From Batillaria attramentaria (taxonomy: Eukaryota; Mollusca; Gastropoda; Batillariidae): a DNA stretch of 64,000 bases. Both the position numbers and the translations under genes were made by a program. Each line of letters opens with the position of its first letter. Positions within the stretch are counted from its first letter, which is position 1. The stretch lies in NCBI GenBank assembly GCA_018292915.2, contig JACVVK020000221.1, positions 1,035,557 through 1,099,556 on the forward strand, read 5' to 3'. The notes beneath the pieces were generated by a model. It was not told the origin of the DNA. It did no database searches and saw nothing but the letters and a program-made list of their open reading frames with translations. Positions 45,937 to 60,000 of this stretch are shown here, in pieces.

Positions 45937-46796
45937 CAGGTTGTGACCCCCCTGTAGTCATGGAGATGCCCTGGTACAAGCCTAATATGCTGAACATCGG
46001 CTTCGCTGCTGAAGGAGAAAAGATTCACCAGTTGACCTGTTTCGATGCTTAGTCAGAACTGCTGGCAGTGACTGACCGCATGTCTTGCTTTTAGATTTGT
46101 TGGTGCAGACAGGAATGCCCTGTGTTTAACTACTTTGTAGAATGTGTGTGTGTGTGTGTGTGTTACTGAAGGAAAGAATCAAAAGTTCTTACATCAGCAC
46201 TCATGTGTTCAACTCAAGTGATATTTACCGTTGCTTGTTTAGATAGTGACCAGTTTTCATATTACATGTAGCTCTTTGTCAGTGTTTATCCGTCAGGGTC
46301 ATGTATTAATGCAGTATCATCAGTCATCGTCTGATTAAAGTCGTAAATGTCCTGATGCCATGGACCTGTTCCGGACAAATGTCCTTTCAAAGCTTAGCTT
46401 CTATTCCAGTGTCCCCAGAGATTTCCATTCAATGTGGACGTGTGTAGGAAATTCACACTGACAGAAAAAACTTTTTTGCCAGTAAAATGCATAACTTTCT
46501 GTTTCAAACTGTATGTGGCGATTCGGTCGATACCATGTTGTCTGCTGTCAACTGACGGGAGTTCAATCTGAATGACACTAAAAGAGTTCTTGTCCTTGCT
46601 TCATTCTGGTCAATGGTTGTGTGTTGTTCAGTGGTATATCATACAGCTTCAAGGAATGGAACACTGACCTTCATGCAAATTTACACACATCTAGACTGCT
46701 ACTGAGACAAGCATGAGACATGAAACCAGTTTGGCTGTCACTAAGCTTGGAAGTGTCAAGTGCAGACAATTCCTCTTCTTTTTTTTTTTTTTCCTA

Positions 46797-47118
46797 AAGC
46801 CTGCTCTTAACTGGGCACAGTGCGCGAAACACATGTGCACATCACAGTCTTTGCGCTCAGTGTGTCTACTAACTACAAAACACTTTAAACTGAACACAGC
46901 TGTGCTTGGTGATAAACCGATAGAAGATGCACTGTCCGCCTTGTTTGCGCGCCGAGTGACGTAGTACAGCCGATTGAATCTGTTGTGGAAACCACAGTCA
47001 CAGTTGTCGTTATTTGAAATCCAGGTTGCTGTGATGACACCACAGTGGCGGAAACCCCCTAAATCACAACTGTGGACAGCGCTGTGGTGCTCCACAGTGC
47101 CCAGTTAAGAGCTGGCTT
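46797..47118. mobile_element. MITE with 26-bp terminal inverted repeats
   Basis: AAGCCTGCTCTTAACTGGGC at the left (46797) is matched in reverse by CCCAGTTAAGAGCTGGCTTA at the right (ending about 47119). Arms of 26 bp have two differences. A T run abuts the left end and a G run the right end. No clear TSD. Confidence 0.7.
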
Positions 47119-48094
47119 AAGAGGGGGGGGGGGGGGGTGTTCTTGTGTCACAGTGTGTGGTTGTATACATGCGTGTAAGTGTGTGTGACTTGGTGTGTGT
47201 GGATCCAATTGGATCTATTGATCTTGTCAAGACACCATGTCCTACTGCTGTTTGGTGTCCAGGATACTTTGTCCTATTGTACCTCCAACCTGGGAACATC
47301 ACTGGTAATGTGTTCAAAACCCTTATGTTCATTTTGTGGTATCCCGTGATGGCATTTACCATTAATGTGTTCATGTAGCAACTGGTTTTGATATTTCACT
47401 GCTTCCAGGGTTTCCCTGTCAGAGTTACATATTCAGTGTTCAAATCCCTGTGTTCACAATGTGACATCCCCTGTTCAGCTGTTTGTGCAGGATACATCTC
47501 TTTATGCTGTATATGTTTTTTGGATCACTGACAACTGTCATCTATTAAAATTCTAGTGTTGAAATGATGCACAAGATGCAGATTTGTGCATGTTGTGTTA
47601 TTGCATTATTTAGATGTAAGGCAATTTGATGCAAATGTGCATCTGAGAAATAAAAAAAAAAAAGGCAGGCCAACTCTGAAGTACTGTGACATCTCTAACA
47701 TGTTTATTCTGTACAAAGCACCAAAATATACATACAAATGTAGCCATTTTTGCGTAAAATTTCTGTCTGTACTTGTACAATTTATACCAGTCTTACCAAG
47801 ATCAACTTGGTCATTAAAAATCTAACTGCATCATTTGCAAGTGATCCCCAGAACAGTAATACAAATACATGTTCCAGGATTCTCTATCTCACACACTCTC
47901 ACTCTCTCTCTCTTTCTCTCTATCAGTCAGTCATTCCTTCTCTCTCTTACACACCAATGAGAAACTATACTTAATTCTAGACTCTGTCTCTCACACACGC
48001 ACACACACACACACTCTCTCTAAAGACTTAGTCTCTTTAATTCTGTCACTTCCTTTCTCCCAGTTGCACAACAAATCTATGTACTTGTTTCTTA

Positions 48095-48138
<44 letters not shown>

Positions 48139-49626
48139 CTCTCTCTCTCTCTCTCTCAGGACTCTTGTCTCTTACAATCTGGCATTCCTTTCTCTCTCTC
48201 TCTCTCACTCACACACCAAAACAAGCTGTACTTGTAACTAGATGCCCCTCCTCCCCCAACACACTCTCTCGGACTGGTGCATTCTGACTTGGCTTTTCTG
48301 ACCAAGTGTTTACACCCTTACACTTGCTACAGGGGTGTAATTATGGATTATTTCTAAGAGAAAAAAACAAAACTGGTGTGCTTGTGGCCTTCTCAAGGAC
48401 TATTTAGAAAGGGGGTGGTGGGGCAAAGATCCTTCGTGGTAAACCTAGTCATTTGATGATAGCTGTTCCATGGGCCTAAAGCAGAAAGGCTACACATCAG
48501 ATATGAAACTTTAACAACAGCAAGTCATATTCTGGTAACCAGTACATTCACAACATGCCTTGAAGACGGCCGGTAATCACGATGAACACCAAACACTGAA
48601 AGGTCTAAATGCCATTTACAAGGCAGTACATAGACAAACTGTGATGGTTTACCATTGCATTGGTATTGCAGTTGGACAGGTCTTGTGAAAAGATACACCA
48701 CTGTCAGATAAGCATCAGGTTGAATAAAAAAAAAATCACTCTAACTTCTGCCATACAATTTGCACTCTGCCTGTGTGAAGCATAAACTAAGAGATGATAT
48801 GTTCACTTGACATACGACATACATACGACATACAGTACATCTGCCACTTCACTATACATTTAAGAACAGATTCCTTCACATTTTTGTTTGCCATTCTTGT
48901 TGGGTTTATGATAAGTTTCAAGAAACGACTTACTGTTCTGATTTGTGGACCACTTGTGATCTTACTGTTCTGATTAAAATTTTGTGGACCATTGGTGATA
49001 CTTAGATGCATGTATGGAAATAATTTAGTATTACATGGTTTCAGATTTTACAGTTTTAAAGACACAACTTTAAAAAGTTGTGTTTGTGTGTGTACAGCAA
49101 CATCAGACTGAGAATTAATCAGGGTATGGCCAAATTGTTTTCTTTGGAAAAAAAAAAGATTGGATGTTCGTTAGTTCTGCAAAATTGCAAGTAGTCCCAT
49201 GTTTGGCTGCCTCTGACTACGTGGTACAAAGTAATTTCATGAACAGATGGCAGCACTTTCCAGAAAAATTTCACCACACGTATGAAACTAATGCACACTG
49301 GTACAATTGGTAGGCAGAAGCAACATCAATAGTGATCAATGAACAGTAAGGTGTGTGTGTGAAAACAGGAACACCACAATTACAGGAGACCGAGTAAAAC
49401 TTTACCAAAGCATGAGGCAAAACTTGGCAACAAGATTTAAATAAAACAGTGGGATGATATGGGCTAAGTAACAACAGCAGCCAAACAAAAGCAGTAGCAT
49501 TTAACCCTGAGACAAACGTGTGCCCATAAACTGTGAAATATGGCATGCATGTAGTATTCATAACAACTTCCTTGTACAGGTGGGCTAGGGAAGCTGGACA
49601 AAGCATTCTGCCTACTTGCACTACCA

Positions 49627-49674
<48 letters not shown>

Positions 49675-50195
49675 CATGTAGTATACATTTCACAACACAG
49701 AGCACCATTTCACTTTCACTAGATCCAGTAAACAAACTTCACAACAATGAAACACAAACTGCCATTTTCTCCTACAATAAATGACAATTCTCATTTTAAA
49801 TATCTGGATTGTCTGTAAAGTCTTTGCTCTGGCCCTTTCCATGGAATGCAGGCCTACAATAGTCCTCTGCATACAGAATGCCAAAGCTGCGTCAGAATTT
49901 TGTGTGACCACACTTGTGACAAAAAGAAAGTCAGCTTCACAATGCACGTCTAATGGAAGGATTCAAGTCAGTCTCAAAAGTATATTTGCCACACAAGCGA
50001 ACGTCGACTGCACAATACCTCCAGAAGCGTAAGAAACACTGATCACCCTCTCAGCACCAATGTAAAAACGATCAATGGCACACTCAGAACAGGCAATAAC
50101 GAACGGGAAAACACAGCTGGTGAAATGTTCAAATGATCCAGTGATGTGGCAGCGTGGTCCCCTGAATCTGTCTTTGGTCCATGGTTTTCTGGTGA

Positions 50196-50500
50196 GACGA
50201 TCCGGTGGGATGATGTTCAGGAAACCATTTTGTTTTCCACACACTAGGAAACGGGTGAGAGGACGTCCATGTAACCATTTTTTAAATGTCAGGAAACTTG
50301 TGAGAAGACATTCAGGAAACTACTTCATTTTTCACGTAGGAAACCAAGGATGTTCAGGAAACCATTTTGTTTTTCACATTGGTAAACTGGTGAGTGAATG
50401 CTAAGAAAACCATATTTCACTTCCACTTTGTGTTAGGAAACAGGTCACAGGATGTCCAGAAGACCATTTCATTTTCCACACACATTCAGGAAGTCTCTTT
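50196..50500. repeat. Minisatellite, about 5 units of 40-60 bp
   Basis: Variants of GGAAAC.GGTGAGAGGATGT and TCAGGAAACCATTTTGTTTT repeat with uneven spacing. Lies in the likely 3' UTR region of the reverse-strand gene. Confidence 0.7.
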
Positions 50501-51150
50501 TCAGGTAGTAAATGTCTTTGTCCTCCATAAAAGCTAGACAGGAAGTGCATGAGTAAATGGGACACAGAAAGTCTCTCATCACATGACTTATTCAGTTTTC
50601 CTCTGCGAAGGCTAGATAGCAACTCAGTAGATGGGTAAATCCATGGTCCTAACTGAAAGAATGGGTTCCATGTTTTGTTGGCATGAACCAATGAAGACCA
50701 ATATGATGTCTTGTGCCACAAAGTCGATCCAACCTGTCAATTTTCCAGATGTGTGGTCCCTGTTATTTTCACGTGAGCAGGTTTGTGGCAGACAACAGCA
50801 ACCATCCTGTGCTCGTACATTGTTTTTCTTCAAGTCTGAAAACGCGGCAATGTATCGCAACACTGCTGTCACTGATTTCATTCACAATTATTTGTCCACA
50901 CAAACTGCCAGCAAACTGCTGATGTTGGCACGTTCCCACTCCATTGCCGCTAAACTGCCACTGGCACAGAAAGCATGGAAAAATGCAATGACTAGATGAA
51001 GAGCTGATTGAGAGAAAAACACTCTGTATATTAGGTCACTGGCCCCCTTTCAACAGGCTATTCACAGTACTGTGAAAGATGAGATGCCTAGGTCTTCTGA
51101 AGATGCAGTCTGTAGCGACGGCTTCAGGCGTGAAGCAGATGCTTTATTTG

Positions 51151-51169
51151 TCACAAGCCAGCTTGGGAC
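51151..51169 (-). CDS. RASGEF1: RASGEF1 exon p (terminal, 19 nt)
   Basis: Completes SQAGL and TGA in corrected phase, in place of human SSLLGRV. Acceptor TTGTTCAG. AATAAA (plus 51143-51148) begins only 2 nt after the stop. Confidence 0.75.
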
Positions 51170-54100
51170 CTGAACAAGAGAAAACACTCATCTTAGAACT
51201 GTCCAACTGATAAACTTGCATAATTGTAGTTTGTTTGCATACATGTATTTACTGGCGCACACTCATACTAATTAATTAATGCTTAAACATTTTGTACGAT
51301 TTTACATCTTTCTTTGTGCATGACTGATGCACAAAGAGTTTCCCATGCTTCGATCTATTCTAATATATCCTAAATTTTTTCTTGGGCATGAAAAAAGGTG
51401 TAATGACAATTTTACACACACACACACACACACACAACACAACACACACACAACACACACACACACACACTTACCTACCAACTATTAAATCATAAACCAC
51501 AAAAAACACTCCATGTTCTGCTGAGTATCTTCTTTTCTGAACATAGAGTAAATTCAACAACAATGCATACTTACTTGAGCTGCTTGTGTCGTTCCCTGTC
51601 ATAGCTGTTTTTCTGGCTGCTCACATTCGTACGATGCCAGGGATAGTGCTGCACAGAAAACAGATCAAAAAATGAAAACTTCTGCAGAGTTAATTCCGAC
51701 TGAGTAGATGTGTAATGAATACTTGCTCCCTTCCTTAGAATCTCAATCTTTTGGCCCCCGCCCCTGAGGCTATTTTAAACCAACACCCCTCCCCCCCCCC
51801 CCCAATAAAAAAAAAAATTGTTGCCATACTTGGTTCCATCACTTTTCATCTGGAAACAAAATTTTTACTAAATTGCCTAAGTTTTGCATGGTCTCTTGGG
51901 AAATATAGAATATATAACTTACTCGTCTCTGAGAAGACGGGCAGCGTCATCACGTAGTTCATCACTTTGTTGTTCTTCTCATATGGACACTGCCAGGGAA
52001 AAAAACAAGAAATACATGTCACAACTGGCATTTGGCAAAGAACACTAGCATAATTATGCATCTCTCCATCTGATAGTATAAAATCTTATAAACAGTGCAG
52101 ATAAATATTTCCTGGAGTTTGGTAGTTGGATTTTTCAAAACTAACAGAAAAGTTTCGCTGAGTTGTCTAACACATCCTATACATGATAACTGATATGAAT
52201 GATATGGACAAGTATAACCCATAAGATGACTACTGATTCCAGCTTACCTCCACCTGCTGCCATGCTATGAGATCTGAGATCTGTTTGGCCAACAACCAGC
52301 ACTTCTGCAATGAAGAAGAGAGACTTTATCAGGACTCTGTTTAACTTGTGAAAGAACTCAAAATCGCAAGCTAAATGCTAATTGACGACAAGAGAATGAA
52401 AATTCATTTCCTCGTTTGCCATTTCTCTGTTGCAATGTGTGCTAGAAATCCTCCCCCCCCAAAAAAAAATAAATAAATAAATAAATAAATAAATAAATTA
52501 TGCCCCCACCCCCCTTTTCTGAGTTATAAAAAAAAAAAAATGTTTTTTGTTTCTTTCTAAGTATGGAAATTATTGCAAGTGTGGGCAGAAACGAAGTGAA
52601 GTGTCAAATAAGTGCACTGACGCAACCACATAACCACCAGTCTGCGTACACCCACCTCAAAGTTGATGTTGCCGTCAGGCTGTCTGTTGCTGCAGCCCTC
52701 ATTCAGGAAGTAGAGATCTTTGACGAACAGGCTGAAGAATGGGATCACAATCTGCAAGCAGAATTAACAAACAGGATATCATTTCTGACACACCTTCGCT
52801 GAGCAACAACTGCAGGAAACCAGGCATGTTCTTAAATACATGTAGTTAGAACGGAGAGGGGTGGGGTGGTGGTTGCCTTGGTAGGGGTCAAGTGTGTGTA
52901 TGTGCATGCACGCATGCGTGTGTGTGTGTAGAGGTTTGAGAGGGTAATGCAAATACTTGGGCAACAAGGAAAAAAGCCACTAACGTTGGCAGTTGGATGG
53001 ACAAGAACTCACTCGCAGCAAATTCCATTGACAGTAAAGTTCTCTTCCAGTTTGGCTAACAAGGCATCCTACCAACATCTCAATAGTAGCAATGATCTCT
53101 GTGTGTCACTAAGAATAGATTTCAGGTCAACTTACCCTTTCTCTGTCGTCAGAAGCACACTGTGAGCGCCACATCGCTGCCTTCAAGCACGAACGGTAGC
53201 TGCCAAAGTTGTTGGACGGATCCATTTGATGCTGCACACACAAGTCGAAAACTCATGTCAACTTTTTTGCATGATTTAAAGCTCTAGAAAAATTTTAATG
53301 TGTTAAAAGTGGAGATGAAGTAAAGAATGCATGTAACCTGCATCATAATTATATATGCTGCATGTCAGAGTTTACTCAGAGTTTTTAACATTTTTTCCCC
53401 GATTATGGGAAACACACCACACAAGTCTGTTGATTTTGACCGAATAAGTGCGGTTTCAATGAGGTCTGTGTCATGTCATGACATAAATCGTTCTTCAGTC
53501 GCTTTTCGTGTCATGTTGTGACGCAAATCCCTAAGCCAGAATATGCAGCTGGAACATTGCTAGGTGTGGTGCATGTGCACTTTTTTGGTACATCCATAAT
53601 TCACGTGTGATTTTTATGGGTGCAAATGTTAAACCACGTGTGGTGGATTACGGATTTTTAAACCATGACCTGTAATAGTGGCAGAGTGGTACAAGTGGTT
53701 TTGTTTTGTTTGTTTTTTTTGTTAGTGAGGCCACTGGTGCACAACCCCAAACTTACTTGGTAAGTTGGTAGGAATTGAAGGGGGCTACACTAAAAGTTTC
53801 AGTAAAGCACATTGTTTTCATCTCAATTTAAACACGCTACTGCAAATGGAGAAGGAACTCACCTCAAGAATATCAAACTTGGCTGTGTTCACCTTTGCCC
53901 ACTGAAACAGAAGAGGAAAAAAGTTTTCAAAATTGTTCTAAAACCACAAAATGAAAGTTTTTAATGATGCAAAAGACTCATGTAAGAGGGGGGTGGGATG
54001 TGCATGGCACAACCCAATTTATTTCTCCTGCATGAGTGATGTGTACTTGTTGCCCATTCTGCAGCCCCTTCCATTTGGACTGGGATTTTTAGTATGCAAA

Positions 54101-55202
54101 GAAACGCTGTGGTGCACGGGCTTTCAAGAGTGCAGCTCCTTGCCTCTGGAACAACTTGCCAGCTCACCTCAAGTCAGGTTCTGCGTCAGTCATGACCTTC
54201 AAGCGGAACCTCAAGACGCATCTCAGTTCTAATTCTCTCTCTCTCAATTTTTTTCCCCCCACTCCAAAAGCACGGTGAGCATGCTTACTGCATGGAAGTT
54301 TTCTTGTAGCGCTATACAAATGGCCAATCATCATCATCAAATCTATATTTTATTCTGGCAGGCTGGTACTCACTGTCTTCTTGAGTCTGGCCACAGGGTT
54401 CATGTTCATGCCGGCAATGATGGCCATGAGGGAGTTGAAGTTGCCCAGGTTGATGCACTCTTTGGCCACGTCAATAAAATACTCCAGCATCTTCACCCGG
54501 TTCTTTTTCTTCAGGTGCTGAAAAGTGAGAAAAGGGTCAACAGATCAGTACAGTACACCTTCAAAAACTGCATGACTTGTGCTTCCATTTTGCTTCATTG
54601 TGTCCTTAAATCTCATGTATCAGTCATAGCCATTGCAATCTGCTGAGACAAACAGACAGTGTTCCGGTTCTAGTTGACCATGCAATGCCACCACAGAAAA
54701 TCAATGAATGAATTTTTTCTTTTTAGTCTCTTTTTTTTTCCACTCTGTTCCACATCATGTCTGACTCCCCAAAAGCTGTACAGTCATATCATGATATGGG
54801 AAATGGGCCTAATTTGTCTTATTTTATATATCTATGGCACAAAGGCCGTTTTTCCCACAGGAAGGAATAGTTGCCAGTACAACTTAAGTCTTGTAAAGAT
54901 TCTTATAAAGCCACTCCTGGTGGAATTCTGGGAGAAAAAAAATTATGTGACGATGCTTACGGAGCAGATTTCTGAAGCCACGACATAGCTCAAATGGTTG
55001 AACCACTGTACATAAGACTCCAGATTGTGTGTGGTTTTCAGGTCCTCGTAAGATGTCTGAAACAAAAGAAAAGATCACGTTACCAGTATTCACTCAGTAG
55101 TTACTGGTCAAGGCTTTAACATTTCTTGAAAAAGGGTTGTCTATGCACACGCACACGCCCACACACACACACATATATGCACACAAGCACACACATAATT
55201 AT

Positions 55203-55252
<50 letters not shown>

Positions 55253-56333
55253 TTCTTACCTCGGTGTCCATTCCTGTTTTACAGAAAGCCTGTATGAATT
55301 CCTCTGGACCAATCATACTCAGCCGCTCCTGCAAATGATAAACATGCATTATATCATTGTTAAAAAAAAAAATAATAATAATAAAATTAGAAGATGCGTT
55401 TGAAATGAAATAAGGAAAAACAATCCAAAACTAAGACAACCAGAATAGAACTTCTGAATTTCTTTTCTCCTGTATGACTAACAAACTTATGATTCTTATG
55501 TAAGTTCATGCACAATGAATAACACTGCAAAATAAACCATGCTAAAGCACAGTTGCAGATAATGGCTCCCAAACACACTATTACAACTGTGCAATTATTT
55601 AATTCTTTCAGTTATTGTTTTATATTTACAGTTTATATTGTTTGTCCTACTTACAAGTTCTATGTGCGTAAGCTGCTGTGCCAACACAAGGGGACTGGGA
55701 CATACTTCCATGATGTCAGTCTGAAAAGAACAAGAAGAAACATTGCATATAAAACTTTTTAAAAAAAAGCCATTTACAGTGTTTATAGGAATATATATAC
55801 ATTTACAGTGTTTATAGGAATATATACATTTACAGTGTCTCCTTTACGGTTAAACGGGCTAAATCCATCTTGGATAAGCCAATTTATGTTTGGGGACAGC
55901 TTCACTTGGGAGTGCGCCTGTCACTCAAAATACTGTCTTGATGCTTAGTACAGCTCGCAATGCGATACGCTGTTGTTTACACTTAGCATGAGCGGTTGAA
56001 CAGTCAAATTGTACGACTGTTGTTACTGTACTGGAACGCTCAGTGTGGTTGCCACGTCAACGAGTACGCTTCTGTTGGCTCAGTGCCAGCATGACAGACG
56101 CTGTCACTGACCAGGTGTCTAAGTGGTGTGATGAGGTGATAGATAAGAAAAACACAGCTCAGAACGATCTGTGAGATTAAAAATGGTAGCATTAGCCCAT
56201 TAATTAGGAAAAGTACACATTCGGCCCAAATTACCTAAAGAGCGTGGGTGGGGCGGGAAAAAACAGAAGAGTGGGGAATCCCAATGCAAGGCCAAATTAT
56301 TGTGTTACGCAGATCCCCCTCCCCCAAACTGAA

Positions 56334-56402
<69 letters not shown>

Positions 56403-56958
56403 CCCCCACAAGAACTCTCGGTACAGAAAGCTAGATGCTATCAGTAGACCTGACACGGATTGCTAAAGAGGTCTGCAATTGTGTCTGCATTGTGAACAAA
56501 AGCAAAACGTTTGAAACAGAAGAGCAGGATGCAATAGAAGGCCAATGGTGCTCTTGACCGGAATGAATTACTTCAGACTGGCGCTGGCGGGGCTGTTGTG
56601 CTGACCAAGTCAAGTGTTATGTCTGACGACGATACGTCTGTATGAATGAGAGCGGGACTTCCTGTTCTCCACGTGCTAATATTGACCCCCCCCCCCTAAA
56701 CCCCCACTGACCCCTCCCCCAGTAGACTAGGTTAGTTGTTACTAATCTTAGCCCAGCAACAGCAATTTCGAACACTGGTGATCATAACCAAAACAGATGC
56801 TGTTGTTGAAAAAGTGAAGTGTCACTGTCATTGTCTCTCTCTCTTAATCCCCCCCCCCCCCACACACACACACACTCACACACACACACTCACACACACA
56901 CACACTCACACACACACACTCACACACACACACACACTCACACACACACACTCACACA

Positions 56959-57031
<73 letters not shown>

Positions 57032-60000
57032 AAACACACACACACACACTCAAACACACACACACACACACTCACACACACTCACACACACACACACACA
57101 CACACTCACACTCACACACACACACACACTCACACACACACACACACACACACACACTCCCCCCAAATCCTCCATCCGAGTTACGTGCACAGTTCACTTC
57201 CCCATTTAGCCAGACAAGTGTCATTGCTGTTAAGCCTCATAAATATCTCATAATAACTATGACGTAAATGAAATCACAAGACAATGCGTCCTCAAATCCT
57301 TCAAGTATTATTCACTGTCTTCTAACAGGTCTATTTTAATTGTCACGTTTTTAATTGTAGAGTGAGCTGGCTGAGTGATGTTATCAAATCACAAGACAAT
57401 GCATCATCAAATCCTTCAAGTATTATTCATTGTCTTCTCACAGTTCTATTTAATTGTCACGTTTTCAACTCTAGAGTGAGGTGGCTGCGTGATGTTATCA
57501 AATCACAAGAAGACTATGAATGCTCTGTTCCTTTTACACATCCGTGATGAGCTTTCAGGACTTCAAATGCGTGGAAACTATTATAAGACGAATGTACAGG
57601 CTGACTGTAAAAATGCGGGATATTTGTTCTGAATATTGTCCACAGGTGCAGAAATGATAGGATGCGTATTCCCCTTGGTAAGAAAGTCATCAGACGGTTC
57701 GAAAATGAATCGATCTACGACAAATCTCTGACACGAATATGAAGCCCAGGACTACTGTCGACAGAATCATCCGAGTATTAGTTTTAGAATATTCTGAACT
57801 AATGCTGTTTGATTATTTTATCCCAATCACAGGCATCATCTATGACCAATCTCTGACACGGAAATAAAGCCTAGCACTATTGTCGACATCACCCCGACAA
57901 TAGTTTCAGAAGATTCTGAACTAATACTGTTTGATTATTTTATCCCAGTCATAGGTATGCATTTCTCAACACAGCATGCTCATTGGCAACATATTATATT
58001 GCTGGGTAATCATTCAACTAAGAGGCACAGGAGGACATGAATGACTTACCGTGGGAACAACTTGTGTTTGTGACTTCTGTAGTGACTCGGAACTCAGCTT
58101 GGACAAGGAGTTCTCATACGTGTCAAGGCGGGAGAGCTGTGAGAACAGAACAGAACAGAAACAAGGTATTAATTTCTGTATTATTTAAGCAGAACTCCCA
58201 AGAAACCCATATAACTGTCATGAGGAGAGAAAAAAAAAAAAAAAAAAAAAACAGGGCATGTTAGGGGCTATGAAGTTTAAGATGTCAGCTAGTGCAGCCA
58301 AACTGGCAAGGGAAGTCAGCAAACCTATTAGATTTACACAACTGCCATCATGGAAAGTTTTCAAAAATATGCTATGAAACAACTCGGCCTGTTCAGACGT
58401 GACGACTTCCAGTCATACACTGCAGTTGCAGACAACCTCCTACGACGCACCCCGCTCCCCCCCCCCCTTCTCTTTCCTCCCCCCCCCCTCCCCTCCCACA
58501 CACATATCCACTCAATGACACCATAAAACCCTTCATATTTTCCATGCCTTGCACTTTTCGTCCCCCGTTCACAGACGCAGAGGTCATCATGCAACGCTAA
58601 AAAAAACTTGTATGTATATGTACCTAATCGCGTGCAGTCTGTGATCACAAAGCATACGTTTCCTGTTAAAACCTGCTTTAAAAACTTCCCTCTCAGTTTA
58701 AAAAAAAGAAGAAATTACAAAACTTCCCTCTCAGTTTTAAAAAAAGCAAGAAGTACAACAGTCACGTTCCAGGACTCTGGAAACTACCAGAAGACTTAAA
58801 GAAAACTTAAATTCTCTACGTTCAGCGAAGTGTAGGGGCAAATTCTGGCTTCGGGCAATAGCTTTCCCAGTTTATCTTCCTCGTATCTGTGGTTTTGACA
58901 TGGGAGTCAGCCTACAGCGGCTACACTTACAGCTACCTCCCATCAGCCCCTAAAATCACGGGGCTATGGCAATCATGTTAAAGATAAGTGCCAGCACACA
59001 AGATTTATCAGGACACCAGAAGGTTGGGTGTTTTTTTTTTTTTAATATTTTATTCCTGCACATGTTGCGAGCAAGATGAATGGACTTCAAAATGTACATA
59101 CTCCTGACCCAGAAAGCATATCAGCAATCAGAACATGAACTTCCTTTCGGCGCCGAGTGGGGTTGTATGAGAACGCGCTGCTAGAAGCCGCCGTGCTTAT
59201 CCATTCACAGACCGTGTGAAGCGGATGAAATGATAGCACTAGGGCTACTCAAGACCCTCCAAGATGCTTGAAAATCACTTGTAATACATGCACATGCTTT
59301 TCCTGTATAGAGGTTCCGGTTCCTCCTTCTCTCATTATAACGTACGTTTTACAAAACGAACTGAATGACCGCACATTTATCTATGTTCACCTGTTGTCAC
59401 TAACTGGGGAGAAACTTTACCACATTCTAAAACAAAGAATCCCTTACCCCACTAATTTTAAATAAGCATATACAATTAGTGCGTAAATCACAAAATGGGA
59501 GTTAAAAGATATAAGAGCTCAAATTCCAAATACACACACAGAGACACACACAGACACACATAAGGACACACACATAAAGACACAGACACACACAAAGACA
59601 GACACACACAGACACACATAAGGACACACACATAAAGACACACACATAAAGACACAGACACACACAAAGACACACACACAGACACACATAAAGACACAGA
59701 CACACACAAAGACACACACAGACACACACACAGACACACATAAGGACACACACATAAAGACACAGACACACACAGACACACACAAAGACACAAAGACACA
59801 CACACAGACACACATAAGGACACACACATAAAGACACAGACACACACAAAGACACACACAGACACACACACAGACACACATAAGGACACACACATAAAGA
59901 CACAGACACACACAGACACACACAAAGACACACACACAGACACACATAAGGACACACACATAAAGACACAGACACACACAGACACACATAAGGACACACA

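Larger units (their letters stand above)
45937..51150. other. Convergent intergenic gap PMS2 / RASGEF1
   Basis: The two stop codons face each other across about 5.2 kb, and this DNA must hold both 3' UTRs. It contains CT/CA-rich tracts (47.88-48.24 kb), (AC)n at 49626-49671 and a 55-60-bp minisatellite at 50.2-50.5 kb. No further coding exon was recognised. Confidence 0.7.
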
